Shown piece by piece: positions 7,933 through 14,572 of a DNA stretch of 64,000 nucleotides. How positions within the stretch are numbered: position 1 is the stretch's first letter; every line of letters begins with the position of its first letter. The stretch spans positions 2,170,001 through 2,234,000 of the forward strand of contig NZ_OZ075067.1 of assembly GCF_964186585.1 (NCBI RefSeq), written 5' to 3'. Below the pieces are notes generated by a model that made no database searches, was not told the origin of the DNA, and saw only the letters and a program-made list of their open reading frames with translations. Origin of the DNA: Microbacterium sp. MM2322. Lineage in GTDB: Bacteria; Actinomycetota; Actinomycetes; Actinomycetales; Microbacteriaceae. The translations under genes and the position numbers were made by a program.

Positions 7933-8655
7933 TCATCGATGTGCGGGGGCGGGTGCGGCCGAGCCTCGCCAAGTGCGGACCACGTTCGCGGTGTGGTCGT
8001 CGAGGTGCGCGCGGAACCACGCGTCGAGGTCGAGTTGGCGGTACATCGCACGGAACGCGGACTCTGGGGTGTGCCCGAACCCGTCCAGGATCGTCAATCG
8101 CTCGTGGACATCGAAGGACCGGGAGTGGAGCTCGGCCATGGCGTCGGCGTTCTCGAACGACGCGAGGTAGTCCTGGGTGGCGGCATCCTCGGTGACGCCG
8201 ATCGCCTTGAGCAGGACGGCTGCGACCAGGCCGGTGCGGTCCCACCCGGCGCCGCAGTGAAAGAGGACTGCACCGCGGGGAGCCTCGGCGATCGCCCCGA
8301 GGACACCGGCGAGTCGATGCGGCAGCTGCGCGAGGTGATCCGCGTAATAGAGCGGAGTCCCCCACTGGCCGTTGCGTTCCCGTGGCGCCCAGAAGTCGCG
8401 TTCATCCCCATCGAGATCGAGCTGACGGATCGCGATACCGGTGGGCACAGCGCCGGACCTCTCTTCGGGTCGGCGGAGATCGACGACCGTCGTCACTCCG
8501 TGACACCGCAGCTGATCCCATCCCGCTTCGGTGACCAGATCGAGCACTTCCGCCCGCACGAACACGCCGCTCGGAGTGCGTGAACCGTCGCGGCGATCGA
8601 GGCCGCCGAGCTCTCGGACGTTGGCGAGGCCCTCGATCTCGAGACGTGTCTGCAT
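7933..8655 (-). CDS. Tyrosine/serine protein phosphatase-like protein
   Basis: A 240-residue member of the bacterial tyrosine phosphatase family (Y_phosphatase3, PtpB-like). The signature loop HCGAGWDRTGL has the catalytic Cys and Arg of the CX5R motif. The N-terminal NVRELGGLDRRDG and TTVVDLRRPEE segments are typical of the family. The ATG at 8655 (MQTRLEIEGLANVRELGG) fits the conserved N-terminus and has AGGA upstream; the frame continues to 8910 through the repeat cluster, which I treat as non-coding. Its substrate is unknown. A paralogue lies at 18683-19396. Confidence 0.87.
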   Translation of the reverse strand: MQTRLEIEGLANVRELGGLDRRDGSRTPSGVFVRAEVLDLVTEAGWDQLRCHGVTTVVDLRRPEERSGAVPTGIAIRQLDLDGDERDFWAPRERNGQWGTPLYYADHLAQLPHRLAGVLGAIAEAPRGAVLFHCGAGWDRTGLVAAVLLKAIGVTEDAATQDYLASFENADAMAELHSRSFDVHERLTILDGFGHTPESAFRAMYRQLDLDAWFRAHLDDHTANVVRTWRGSAAPAPAHR

Positions 8656-8693
8656 GCGCCGATCCTGCCATGCCGATCGAGCGCTTGCGCTGC

Positions 8694-8745
8694 CGCTCGC
8701 CTGTCGCGACGCGACGTCGGGTGCTGCGCTTTGCGACAGGGGAAG
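8694..8745 (+). repeat. Palindromic intergenic unit, copy 1
   Basis: The unit starts CGCTCGCCTGTCGCGACG and ends CTTTGCGACAGGGGAAG. The arms CCTGTCGC and GCGACAGG form a perfect 8-bp stem around a loop of about 25 bases that contains GGGTGCTGCGC. It closely resembles the copies at 8768 and 8892. Confidence 0.85.
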
Positions 8746-8767
8746 CAGAAGGCTGCGACGCGCGGAG

Positions 8768-8822
8768 CGCTCGCCTGTCGAGACGCGCCGTGGGGTGCTG
8801 CGCTTTGCGACAGGGGAAGGGG
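8768..8822 (+). repeat. Palindromic intergenic unit, copy 2
   Basis: Same layout as copy 1: CGCTCGCCTGTCGAGACG, then GGGGTGCTGCGCTTTG, then CGACAGGGGAAGGGG. The stem is CCTGTCG/CGACAGG (7 bp). It is followed by GGGATGCCGGGG, which also follows copy 3. Confidence 0.85.
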
Positions 8823-8834
8823 TAGGGGATGCCG

Positions 8835-8893
8835 GGGTCGAGGTCTCGGGCTTGGGGTCGGGGTCTCGGGTCTGGGGCCGGGGTCTCATCTCG
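8835..8893 (+). repeat. 20-bp tandem repeat, about three units
   Basis: Three successive units start at 8835, 8855 and 8875: GGGTCGAGGTCTCGGGCTTG, then GGGTCGGGGTCTCGGGTCTG, then GGGCCGGGGTCTCATCTC. The period is exactly 20 bases. It fills the gap between palindrome copies 2 and 3. Confidence 0.8.
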
Positions 8894-8946
8894 CTCGCCT
8901 GCCGCAACACGCCGCGGGGCGCTGCAGTTTGCGACAGGGGAAGGGG
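8892..8946 (+). repeat. Palindromic intergenic unit, copy 3
   Basis: CGCTCGCCTGCCGCAACACG, then GGGGCGCTGCAGTTTG, then CGACAGGGGAAGGGG. The arms CCTG-C-CGCAA and TTGCG-A-CAGG pair with one mismatch. Relative to copy 1, the change CGCGA to CGCAA improves pairing with TTGCG, which hints that the folded form matters. Confidence 0.82.
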
Positions 8947-9008
8947 CGACGGGGATGCCGGGGTGAGGTGTCGGAGGCGATGTCGGAACCCCCTCCTAGT
9001 CTGGGACT

Positions 9009-10244
9009 ATGTCCGGGGATGAGGAGTTCGAGCGGTGGCCCACTGAGGTGCCCATCGACGTCCCGTCGACCCTCGACTGGGTGGTGATGTGCGCGGACAT
9101 GGCGACCGTCCACGCGGCGCAACGCTACCGGTGCATCGTCGAGTTGTGGGACGACGCGATCGCGGAAGAGCACCGGAACGACCGCGACGCGGTACTCGTG
9201 GAACGGTCAGTACGCCTCGAAGTCGCGAGCGCACTGCGGATCACCGAGCACGCCGCGGGACGCTTGATGGGCCTCGGACGGGCGCTGGTGTACCGGTACC
9301 CGCAGGTGCTCGACTCGATGAGTCATGCGGGCATCACCGACACGCACGCGACGATCATCGTCGACGGACTCGACGAGCTCGAGGTCGTCCGGGGTGAGCT
9401 CGTCGGTGAGGTGCTGATGCTGGCGGAGGAGATGCCGACGGGACCGTTCCGACGTGCGGTGAAACGGATCGTGGATCGGGAACGAGAAGCGACCATTGCC
9501 GAGCGTCACGCGGATGCCGTGGCCCACCGCCACGTGCGCGTAGAGCCGGGCGTTGACGGGATGGCCTGGCTCACCGCACACCTCCCCGCCGTCGAAGCGC
9601 ACGCGATCTACGGCAGGCTCAGCGCAATCGCGAAGACCCTCGACGATGACGAACGCACCCTCGACCAGAAACGCGCCGACGTGTTCGGGGACCTGCTCAT
9701 CGATGGGGAAACCGCCTCCGTCCCCGACTCTGCACGCGGGATCCGCCCAACCGTCGCGATCACGGTCCCCGCGTTGACACTGCTCACCGGAGAAGGCCCG
9801 ACCGCGCAGGTCGACGGCGTCGGCCCCATCCCGCTCGACCGGGCGCGGGAGTTGTGTGGTGCGGCATCCGGGTGGATGCGGGTTCTCACCCATCCCGACA
9901 CCGGGGTCGTGCTCTCCGTGGGACGCGAGCAGTACCGACCACCCGCAGACCTCCGACGCCTCGTCGCCTGGCGCGCAGCACGCTGCATGGCACCCGGATG
10001 CGGGATCCCCGCCCACCGATGCGACATCGACCACACCGTCGACTGGCACCACGGCGGACACACCGACGCCAGCAACCTCGCCCCGCTCTGCCGAGGCCAT
10101 CACACCGTCAAACACCACACTGATTGGCGCGTCAGAGCGAAACCCGGCGGAGCGCTCGAATGGACCTCACCCGCAGGCAGGGTCTACCTCGTGCAACCCG
10201 AACGCCGCATCCCGCAGTTCACCACCGACCCACCACCGTTCTGA
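9009..10244 (+). CDS. DUF222 / HNH endonuclease domain protein (13E12 family)
   Basis: A 411-residue protein of the actinobacterial 13E12/DUF222 group. The DUF222 region covers about residues 25-300 (IVELWDD, TEHAAGRLMGLG, ATIIVDGLDEL). A C-terminal HNH nuclease domain at about 330-380 shows CMAPGCGIPAHRCDIDH, then W-HHGG, then LCRGHHTVKHH, which are the zinc-finger and His-Asn-His elements. The ATG at 9009 is the first plausible start. These genes are multicopy in many actinobacterial genomes and are suspected selfish or repeat-associated elements; their role is unproven. The palindromic repeats immediately upstream fit that view. Confidence 0.9.
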   Translation: MSGDEEFERWPTEVPIDVPSTLDWVVMCADMATVHAAQRYRCIVELWDDAIAEEHRNDRDAVLVERSVRLEVASALRITEHAAGRLMGLGRALVYRYPQVLDSMSHAGITDTHATIIVDGLDELEVVRGELVGEVLMLAEEMPTGPFRRAVKRIVDREREATIAERHADAVAHRHVRVEPGVDGMAWLTAHLPAVEAHAIYGRLSAIAKTLDDDERTLDQKRADVFGDLLIDGETASVPDSARGIRPTVAITVPALTLLTGEGPTAQVDGVGPIPLDRARELCGAASGWMRVLTHPDTGVVLSVGREQYRPPADLRRLVAWRAARCMAPGCGIPAHRCDIDHTVDWHHGGHTDASNLAPLCRGHHTVKHHTDWRVRAKPGGALEWTSPAGRVYLVQPERRIPQFTTDPPPF

Positions 10245-10251
10245 GCAGACA

Positions 10252-10267
10252 TCATCCCGAAGGATGA
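10252..10267 (+). terminator. Small hairpin after the HNH gene
   Basis: TCATCC and GGATGA pair around a CGAA tetraloop, 7 bases after the HNH stop codon. The stem is only 6 bp with no T-tail, so this is a weak terminator candidate. Confidence 0.3.
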
Positions 10268-10324
10268 CCCCCTCACACCTCAGGGCGGACGCGGAGGAGT
10301 TACCCCCGTTCGTAACGTCGGAGT

Positions 10325-10507
10325 ATGGCTACCGCGACCCTCTCCACCACTTCACGACCCGGCGCCCGCGTGGGAACGACGACATCCGCTGCCGTGCTCT
10401 CGGTGCTCGGCACCATCGTCGCCATCGGGATCGCCGCGACGAGCCTTCTCATCGTTCCCGTCGCCCTGCTCGTCGCGTTCGGTCCGTCGCTCCTCGCGCG
10501 ATTCTGA
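10325..10507 (+). CDS. Small membrane protein (60 aa), hypothetical
   Basis: A 60-residue protein: a Thr/Ser-rich N-terminus of about 20 residues, then an almost continuous hydrophobic stretch (AAVLSVLGTIVAIGIAATSL onwards) long enough for one or two membrane helices, ending SLLARF. The ribosome binding site is poor: GGAG sits only one base before the ATG. The hydrophobic composition and the fit between two annotated genes argue that it is real. I recognise no family. Confidence 0.45.
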   Translation: MATATLSTTSRPGARVGTTTSAAVLSVLGTIVAIGIAATSLLIVPVALLVAFGPSLLARF

Positions 10508-10530
10508 TCACGCCTGCGAGGATGGCGGGG

Positions 10531-11094
10531 ATGACCATCCTCCTGCGCCCGTGGCGCGTCGACGACGCGGACGACCTCAGCCGAGCGGCGCGAAGCGCCC
10601 CCGACCTCGCACCGCAGTTCGGGGGCACGGACCTGTCCGATCCGGATGCCGCGCGTGACTTCATCTCGCGGTTCCTCCGATTCGACGACAGCGCGAAGAA
10701 CTGGGCCGTCGAGGTCCACGGGGAGGCCGTCGGCAACGCCGGCGCGACGGGCATCGAGTTCCGTCACCAGACCGCGTGGATGTCGTATTGGCTTGCGGCA
10801 TCCGCCCGGGGGAAAGGAATCGCGGTCGCCGCGGTCGCGCGCATCAGCGAGTGGGCCTTCGCCTCCGGCCTCCATCGACTCGAACTGGGGCATCGCGTGA
10901 ACAACCCGGCATCCTGCCGCGTCGCTCGCGCCGCCGGATTCCCGGCAGAGGGCGTCGAGCGCCAGAAGCTCCGCTACGGCGACACGCGATTCGACGTCGA
11001 AACCCACGCCCGGCTCGCCACCGATCCGTCGCCCTCCACACACGGAACTGCCGTCGCACTGCGGACGGATGTCCAGGTGCGACGGCAGGTCTGA
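10531..11094 (+). CDS. GNAT N-acetyltransferase (RimJ/RimL-like)
   Basis: A 187-residue GNAT-fold enzyme of the Acetyltransf_3 group. It begins MTILLRPWRVDDADDL. The middle shows AVEVHGEAVGNAGATGIE, and the acetyl-CoA binding loop region is ARGKGIAVAAVARISEWAF. The C-terminal LELGHRVNNPASCRVARAAGF matches the RimJ/RimL signature (N..S..V..K/R.GF). I prefer the ATG at 10531 because GCGAGGA lies about 8 bases upstream; the ATG at 10522 is also in frame. Relatives acetylate ribosomal protein N-termini or small molecules; the substrate is unknown. Confidence 0.87.
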   Translation: MTILLRPWRVDDADDLSRAARSAPDLAPQFGGTDLSDPDAARDFISRFLRFDDSAKNWAVEVHGEAVGNAGATGIEFRHQTAWMSYWLAASARGKGIAVAAVARISEWAFASGLHRLELGHRVNNPASCRVARAAGFPAEGVERQKLRYGDTRFDVETHARLATDPSPSTHGTAVALRTDVQVRRQV

Positions 11095-11109
11095 TCCGCG
11101 GACGCGGAG

Positions 11110-11265
11110 TCAGCCCCCCGAAGGGTTCTCGATGGGGGTGCCATCCTCGTCGGTCGTCACGGGCGGGTTCTCATCGGGCGACCCGCCCGATGCGGTGTCC
11201 GCCTCGGACTGCTCGTCCGGGACTCCCTGCGTGTTGTGCTCGTCCGAGCCGTTCGTGTCGCTCAT
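11110..11265 (-). CDS. Small acidic hypothetical protein (51 aa)
   Basis: A 51-residue protein starting MSDTNGSDEHNTQGVPDE and ending IENPSGG, rich in Asp, Glu, Asn, Pro and Gly and predicted to be disordered. The ATG at 11265 is preceded by a good ribosome binding site (GGAAGGA, 6 bases upstream). It resembles the 48-residue acidic protein at 7296 in composition but not clearly in sequence. Function unknown. Confidence 0.6.
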   Translation of the reverse strand: MSDTNGSDEHNTQGVPDEQSEADTASGGSPDENPPVTTDEDGTPIENPSGG

Positions 11266-11365
11266 CGCGGTCCTTCCGGTCGCTATCGGTCACGTGTCGG
11301 CGACGGTACGCATCTGCTCCGTGCGCGGAGAGGGCCTTGACAGACCCTCATCGCGCGGAGCCGGT

Positions 11366-11848
11366 TCAGAGCTCGACGGTGTCGTTCTTGCCCTCGTAGG
11401 CCTGGCCGGTGACCTTGGACTTCACGAGGCTGACGATCGAGGCGACGACACCGCCGGGGCTGCTCCAGTACTCCCCCGACACGGCGTCGACCTTGAGGAG
11501 GGTGATGTTCGGGTCCTCGGGGCCTTCGGGAAACCACGCCTCGACGCCCGGGGACCAGTATTCGCGCAACCGCGCCAGGTCGTCGACGATCTCTGCGCGC
11601 CCGGCGAGCGAGACCCACGCGTCGTTCGCGCTGAGCGCCACGCCCACCTGGGGGCGGGCACCGACGTGCGATGCCACGGACGAATCGCAGCCGACGATGA
11701 ACCAGAGATCGCCGTCGAACTCCCTGTCCTGCACCGTGAGCGGCCGCGCGGTCAGCGCACCCTCGTCGTTTGTCGTGGTGACCATCGCGAAGCGGAACTT
11801 CGGCAGGAGGTCGATGAGTGTCGCGCGGGGATCGTTCTCGGTGGCCAT
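11366..11848 (-). CDS. Pyridoxamine 5'-phosphate oxidase-like protein (general stress protein 26 family)
   Basis: A 160-residue FMN-binding split-barrel protein. Motifs include FAMVTTTNDEGALTARPL near the N-terminus, then LWFIVGCDSSVASHV and VGVALSANDAWVSLAGRAE, and a C-terminal PGGVVASIVSLVKSKVTG tail. This layout matches the general stress protein 26 (Pfam Pyrid_ox_like) group rather than true PdxH. Relatives bind FMN or F420; the reaction is unknown. The ATG at 11848 follows AAGGAGGG at ideal spacing. Confidence 0.88.
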   Translation of the reverse strand: MATENDPRATLIDLLPKFRFAMVTTTNDEGALTARPLTVQDREFDGDLWFIVGCDSSVASHVGARPQVGVALSANDAWVSLAGRAEIVDDLARLREYWSPGVEAWFPEGPEDPNITLLKVDAVSGEYWSSPGGVVASIVSLVKSKVTGQAYEGKNDTVEL

Positions 11849-11929
11849 GGGGCCCTCCTTCGTCGTGACCTCAGCGTCACACCCGCCGGCGGCACTGCAC
11901 CGGGGCTTGACACGTCGCCCGAGGTGGCG

Positions 11930-12781
11930 TCAGGGGGCCGGGACGAGGAAGAGCCCGTCGAGGAGCCCCGGGTTGTGCGCGTGCACCAGCACGGCGAAGA
12001 CGACGGCATCGAACAGCAGGTGCACCGTCACGACGTAGGCGAGCGACTTGGTCCGCAGGAAGATGACGGCTTGCAGCAGCGCGAACGGGATCGTAAGCGC
12101 CGGGCCCCATGCGCGGTAGCCGAGCTCCCAGAGGAACGACACGAACACGACGGCCTGCAGCACGTTTGCGGTTGCGTCGGCGAAGTGACGTCGCAGCAGG
12201 GCGAAACAGGTGCAGATGAAGAACAGCTCATCCCAGATGCCCACCGCGCCGACCCCGACGAAGAGCCGCGCGATCAGGTCCGGGGTGTCGACGACGGGCC
12301 AGTTCTCGTAGACACCGGAGGTGATGAAGTAGAACGGGAGCAACAGCCACCCGAGCACCAGGACGGCAACCAACCACGCCCACTGCCACCGCGTCCACCG
12401 CCCGCCACCGCGCCAGGGGAACCGGATCGCGTGGTCGCGGTACACGAACCGCGACACGAGGTACGGCACCAGCACCGCGCCGCCGAGGGCGAGGGTGAAC
12501 CGGATCATGGCCGCGTTGTCGAGTTCGGCCTTCAACGGGATGACGCTGACGATCAGCATCCCGATCGCGATCAGCGACAGGTCGCGCGTGAGAGAGGGTC
12601 CGGATGCCGCGGCATCCCGCCCTTCGAGGGCGACGGCGAGCGCGAGGCCCGCCGCGAGCAACACCCACCCCAGCCACGGCGTCAGCAGCACGAAGAACGC
12701 CGGCGCCGCAAGGCACACCAGGAGCGCCGGGACGACGCGCACGCCGAGGACGGGACGCGTTTCTTCCGCGGCGCGGACCAT
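11930..12781 (-). CDS. CPBP-like intramembrane protein, catalytic motif degenerate
   Basis: A 283-residue, strongly hydrophobic protein with about eight membrane helices. The segment IWDELFFICTCFALLRRHF occupies the place of the CPBP/Abi protease motif EExxxR. However, the first Glu is Asp, the Arg is missing, and no clear FxxxH is seen; a HLLFD segment near the C-terminus could stand for HxxxN/D. It is therefore a divergent or inactive CPBP relative, or another membrane family. The start is coupled to trmB through TGATG, sharing one base with the trmB stop. Confidence 0.7.
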   Translation of the reverse strand: MVRAAEETRPVLGVRVVPALLVCLAAPAFFVLLTPWLGWVLLAAGLALAVALEGRDAAASGPSLTRDLSLIAIGMLIVSVIPLKAELDNAAMIRFTLALGGAVLVPYLVSRFVYRDHAIRFPWRGGGRWTRWQWAWLVAVLVLGWLLLPFYFITSGVYENWPVVDTPDLIARLFVGVGAVGIWDELFFICTCFALLRRHFADATANVLQAVVFVSFLWELGYRAWGPALTIPFALLQAVIFLRTKSLAYVVTVHLLFDAVVFAVLVHAHNPGLLDGLFLVPAP

Positions 12782-13590
12782 CACGCCGTCCGGGGACGGC
12801 GGCGGTAGGTGAGATCGCGGATGTCCCGCCCTTTCGCGATGCCCTTGCGCTCGAACGCGGTCATGACGCGACCGTCGAATCTGTCCGCCCACTCCCCCTC
12901 GAACGCGGGCTCGAAGTCGGCGGCATCCGCCAGGACATCGCGCATCTGGCGGGCGTAGTCCTCCCAGTCGGTGGCGAGGCGCAGGACACCACCGTCGCGG
13001 AGCGCGCGGGCAGCGAGCTCCGGGAACCCGTCTGCGACGAGCCGACGCTTGTTGTGCTTGTTCTTGTGCCACGGATCGGGGAAGAAGATCCACACCTCGT
13101 CGACGGACGCCTCCGGCAGCAGGTGCTCGAGGACCTCGGGCGCGTTCGCCTCCACGAGCCGCAGGTTCCGCACTCCCGCGCGGTCCGCGTCGAGCATCGT
13201 GCGGGCGAGCCCCGCACGGAAGACCTCGACGGCGATGAAGTCCGTCTCCGGAGCGTGCGCTGCGGCGCGCACGATCGCGTGCCCCTGACCCGAGCCGATC
13301 TCGACGATGAGCGCCGATGCACGACCGAACTCGGCGACCGGGTCGATGGTCGAACCGGGACGGATGCTGGTGGCCGCGGCATCCCGCTCCACCTCGAGCA
13401 GGTAGGTACCCGAGTGATCCTCCCAGGCACGCTCCTGTCCGTCGCTCATGCGACCGCTCCGCCGGACGAACGAGACGGGCTTGTCACGGAAGCGCGGCGC
13501 CGACTCGGGCGCGTCGGGGTCGGGCATGCGACCAGGGTATCCCGCGGTATCCGGCGCCTCTGCGGGCCGTCCCTTGCGTCGCCCGCTCAT
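12781..13590 (-). CDS. trmB: tRNA (guanine-N7-)-methyltransferase
   Basis: SAM-dependent methyltransferase that makes m7G46 in the tRNA variable loop. At 269 residues it has a 40-50 residue N-terminal extension relative to compact homologues. The SAM loop is VEIGSGQGHA at about residues 96-105. The family hallmark FFPDPWHKNKHNKRRL lies near 168-183. It sits between DUF3097 (ATGA overlap upstream) and the CPBP-like gene (TGATG overlap downstream), so the three are probably one transcript. Confidence 0.96.
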   Translation of the reverse strand: MSGRRKGRPAEAPDTAGYPGRMPDPDAPESAPRFRDKPVSFVRRSGRMSDGQERAWEDHSGTYLLEVERDAAATSIRPGSTIDPVAEFGRASALIVEIGSGQGHAIVRAAAHAPETDFIAVEVFRAGLARTMLDADRAGVRNLRLVEANAPEVLEHLLPEASVDEVWIFFPDPWHKNKHNKRRLVADGFPELAARALRDGGVLRLATDWEDYARQMRDVLADAADFEPAFEGEWADRFDGRVMTAFERKGIAKGRDIRDLTYRRRPRTA

Positions 13591-14420
13591 GCGGTCACGA
13601 AATCGATGAGTTCCTCGACACGGCCGAGGAGGGCGGGGTCGAGGTCGCGGAAGGTCGTGACGGATCCGAGGATGCGCTGCCAGTTGTGGGCGATGTCAGT
13701 CTGGTCCTCAGCCGGCCAGCCGAGGGCCTGACTGACGCCCTTCTTCCACTCGATCCCGCGGGGAATCTCGGGCCAGGCGGCGATCCCGAGCGCGCGCGGC
13801 GTGACGCACTGCCAGACGTCGATGTAGGGGTGCCCGACGATCTTGAGGTGCGGTCCGTGCGGGCCGCGGAGGATCTGCTCGGCGATTCGCGTCTCCTTCG
13901 AGCCTGGCACGAGGTGGTCGACGAGCACCCCGTAGCGGCGCTCGGCGCTGGGCGGCTCGGCGCGGAGCAGGTCCTCGAGAAGGTCGACGCCCTGCAGGTA
14001 TTCGACGACGACGCCTTCGATGCGGAGGTCGGCGCCCCACACCTTCTCGACCAGCTCGGCGTCGTGTCGACCTTCGACGAGGATGCGCGACGCCCGCGCG
14101 ACGCGGGCTCGCGCCTGCGGATCGGCGAACGAGCCCGAGGCGGTACGCGTGCGACCCGCAGGGGCCGCGGCGCGGGGCGGCACGAGCTGCACGGGACGTC
14201 CGTCGACGAGGAACCCCCCGCCGATCGGGAACAGCCGGACCCGGCCGTGCCGGTCCTCGAGCTCGACGTGTCCCGCGGTCACGCCGGTCACCGCTCCGAC
14301 GAAGTCGTCGCCGGCGAGCTCCACGACGAGGCCGCGTTCGGCGGGCACCGTGGCCACGGTGGGTCGCCCTTTGTCGCGCCAGCCTGAGGCGAGCACATCC
14401 ATTCCGTACCGGTCGTCCAT
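13587..14420 (-). CDS. DUF3097 family protein
   Basis: A 277-residue conserved actinobacterial protein of unknown function. It begins MDDRYGMDVLASGWRDKG, typical of DUF3097. The C-terminal two thirds carries RILVEGRHDAELVEKVWG and a VDHLVPGSKE segment with a TOPRIM-like flavour (acidic Glu in VEGRHDAE, then VLVDHL). I chose the ATG at 14420, which has GGGAGGTG at good spacing; the frame stays open upstream to 14741. It leads the coupled trmB operon, which hints at an RNA-related role, but that is only inference. Confidence 0.87.
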   Translation of the reverse strand: MDDRYGMDVLASGWRDKGRPTVATVPAERGLVVELAGDDFVGAVTGVTAGHVELEDRHGRVRLFPIGGGFLVDGRPVQLVPPRAAAPAGRTRTASGSFADPQARARVARASRILVEGRHDAELVEKVWGADLRIEGVVVEYLQGVDLLEDLLRAEPPSAERRYGVLVDHLVPGSKETRIAEQILRGPHGPHLKIVGHPYIDVWQCVTPRALGIAAWPEIPRGIEWKKGVSQALGWPAEDQTDIAHNWQRILGSVTTFRDLDPALLGRVEELIDFVTA

Positions 14421-14427
14421 CGGCACC

Positions 14428-14440
14428 TCCCGAATCGGGA
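14428..14440. promoter_or_regulatory. Small palindrome at the DUF3097 ribosome binding site
   Basis: TCCCGA-A-TCGGGA is a perfect 6-bp inverted repeat that includes part of the GGGAGGTG ribosome binding site. It could be an operator or an RNA hairpin, or it could be chance in GC-rich DNA. Confidence 0.25.
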
Positions 14441-14572
14441 AGCCTAGGTGAGGAAGACAAAGGGAACGCACAGGCGCTCCGGCCGCAACCCGGTATCGAG
14501 ACATACGGGCCGCGGCATAGACTCGCGGCAAGCGGTTTCGGCCGCACCGAGCGACTCCCGGAGGCCTCACCG

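Larger units (their letters stand above)
8656..9008. other. Intergenic repeat cluster with no gene
   Basis: This is the only gene-free stretch longer than 300 bases. It holds three copies of a roughly 50-bp palindromic unit and a 20-bp-period tandem repeat, listed separately. Open frames crossing it have no start signals and consist of repeat [11 protein letters not shown]. The promoter of the HNH gene at 9009 presumably lies near its right end, but I see no clear -10/-35 pair. Confidence 0.8.

Noticed and set aside
8694..8946. Possible CRISPR array
   Set aside because: The three repeats are about 50 bp with unequal spacing and spacer-free neighbours, one gap is itself a tandem repeat, and no cas gene is near.
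7166..11848. Genomic island integrated at tRNA-Arg
   Set aside because: No integrase, no repeated tRNA 3' end and no shift in base composition; only the repeat and HNH segment looks accessory.
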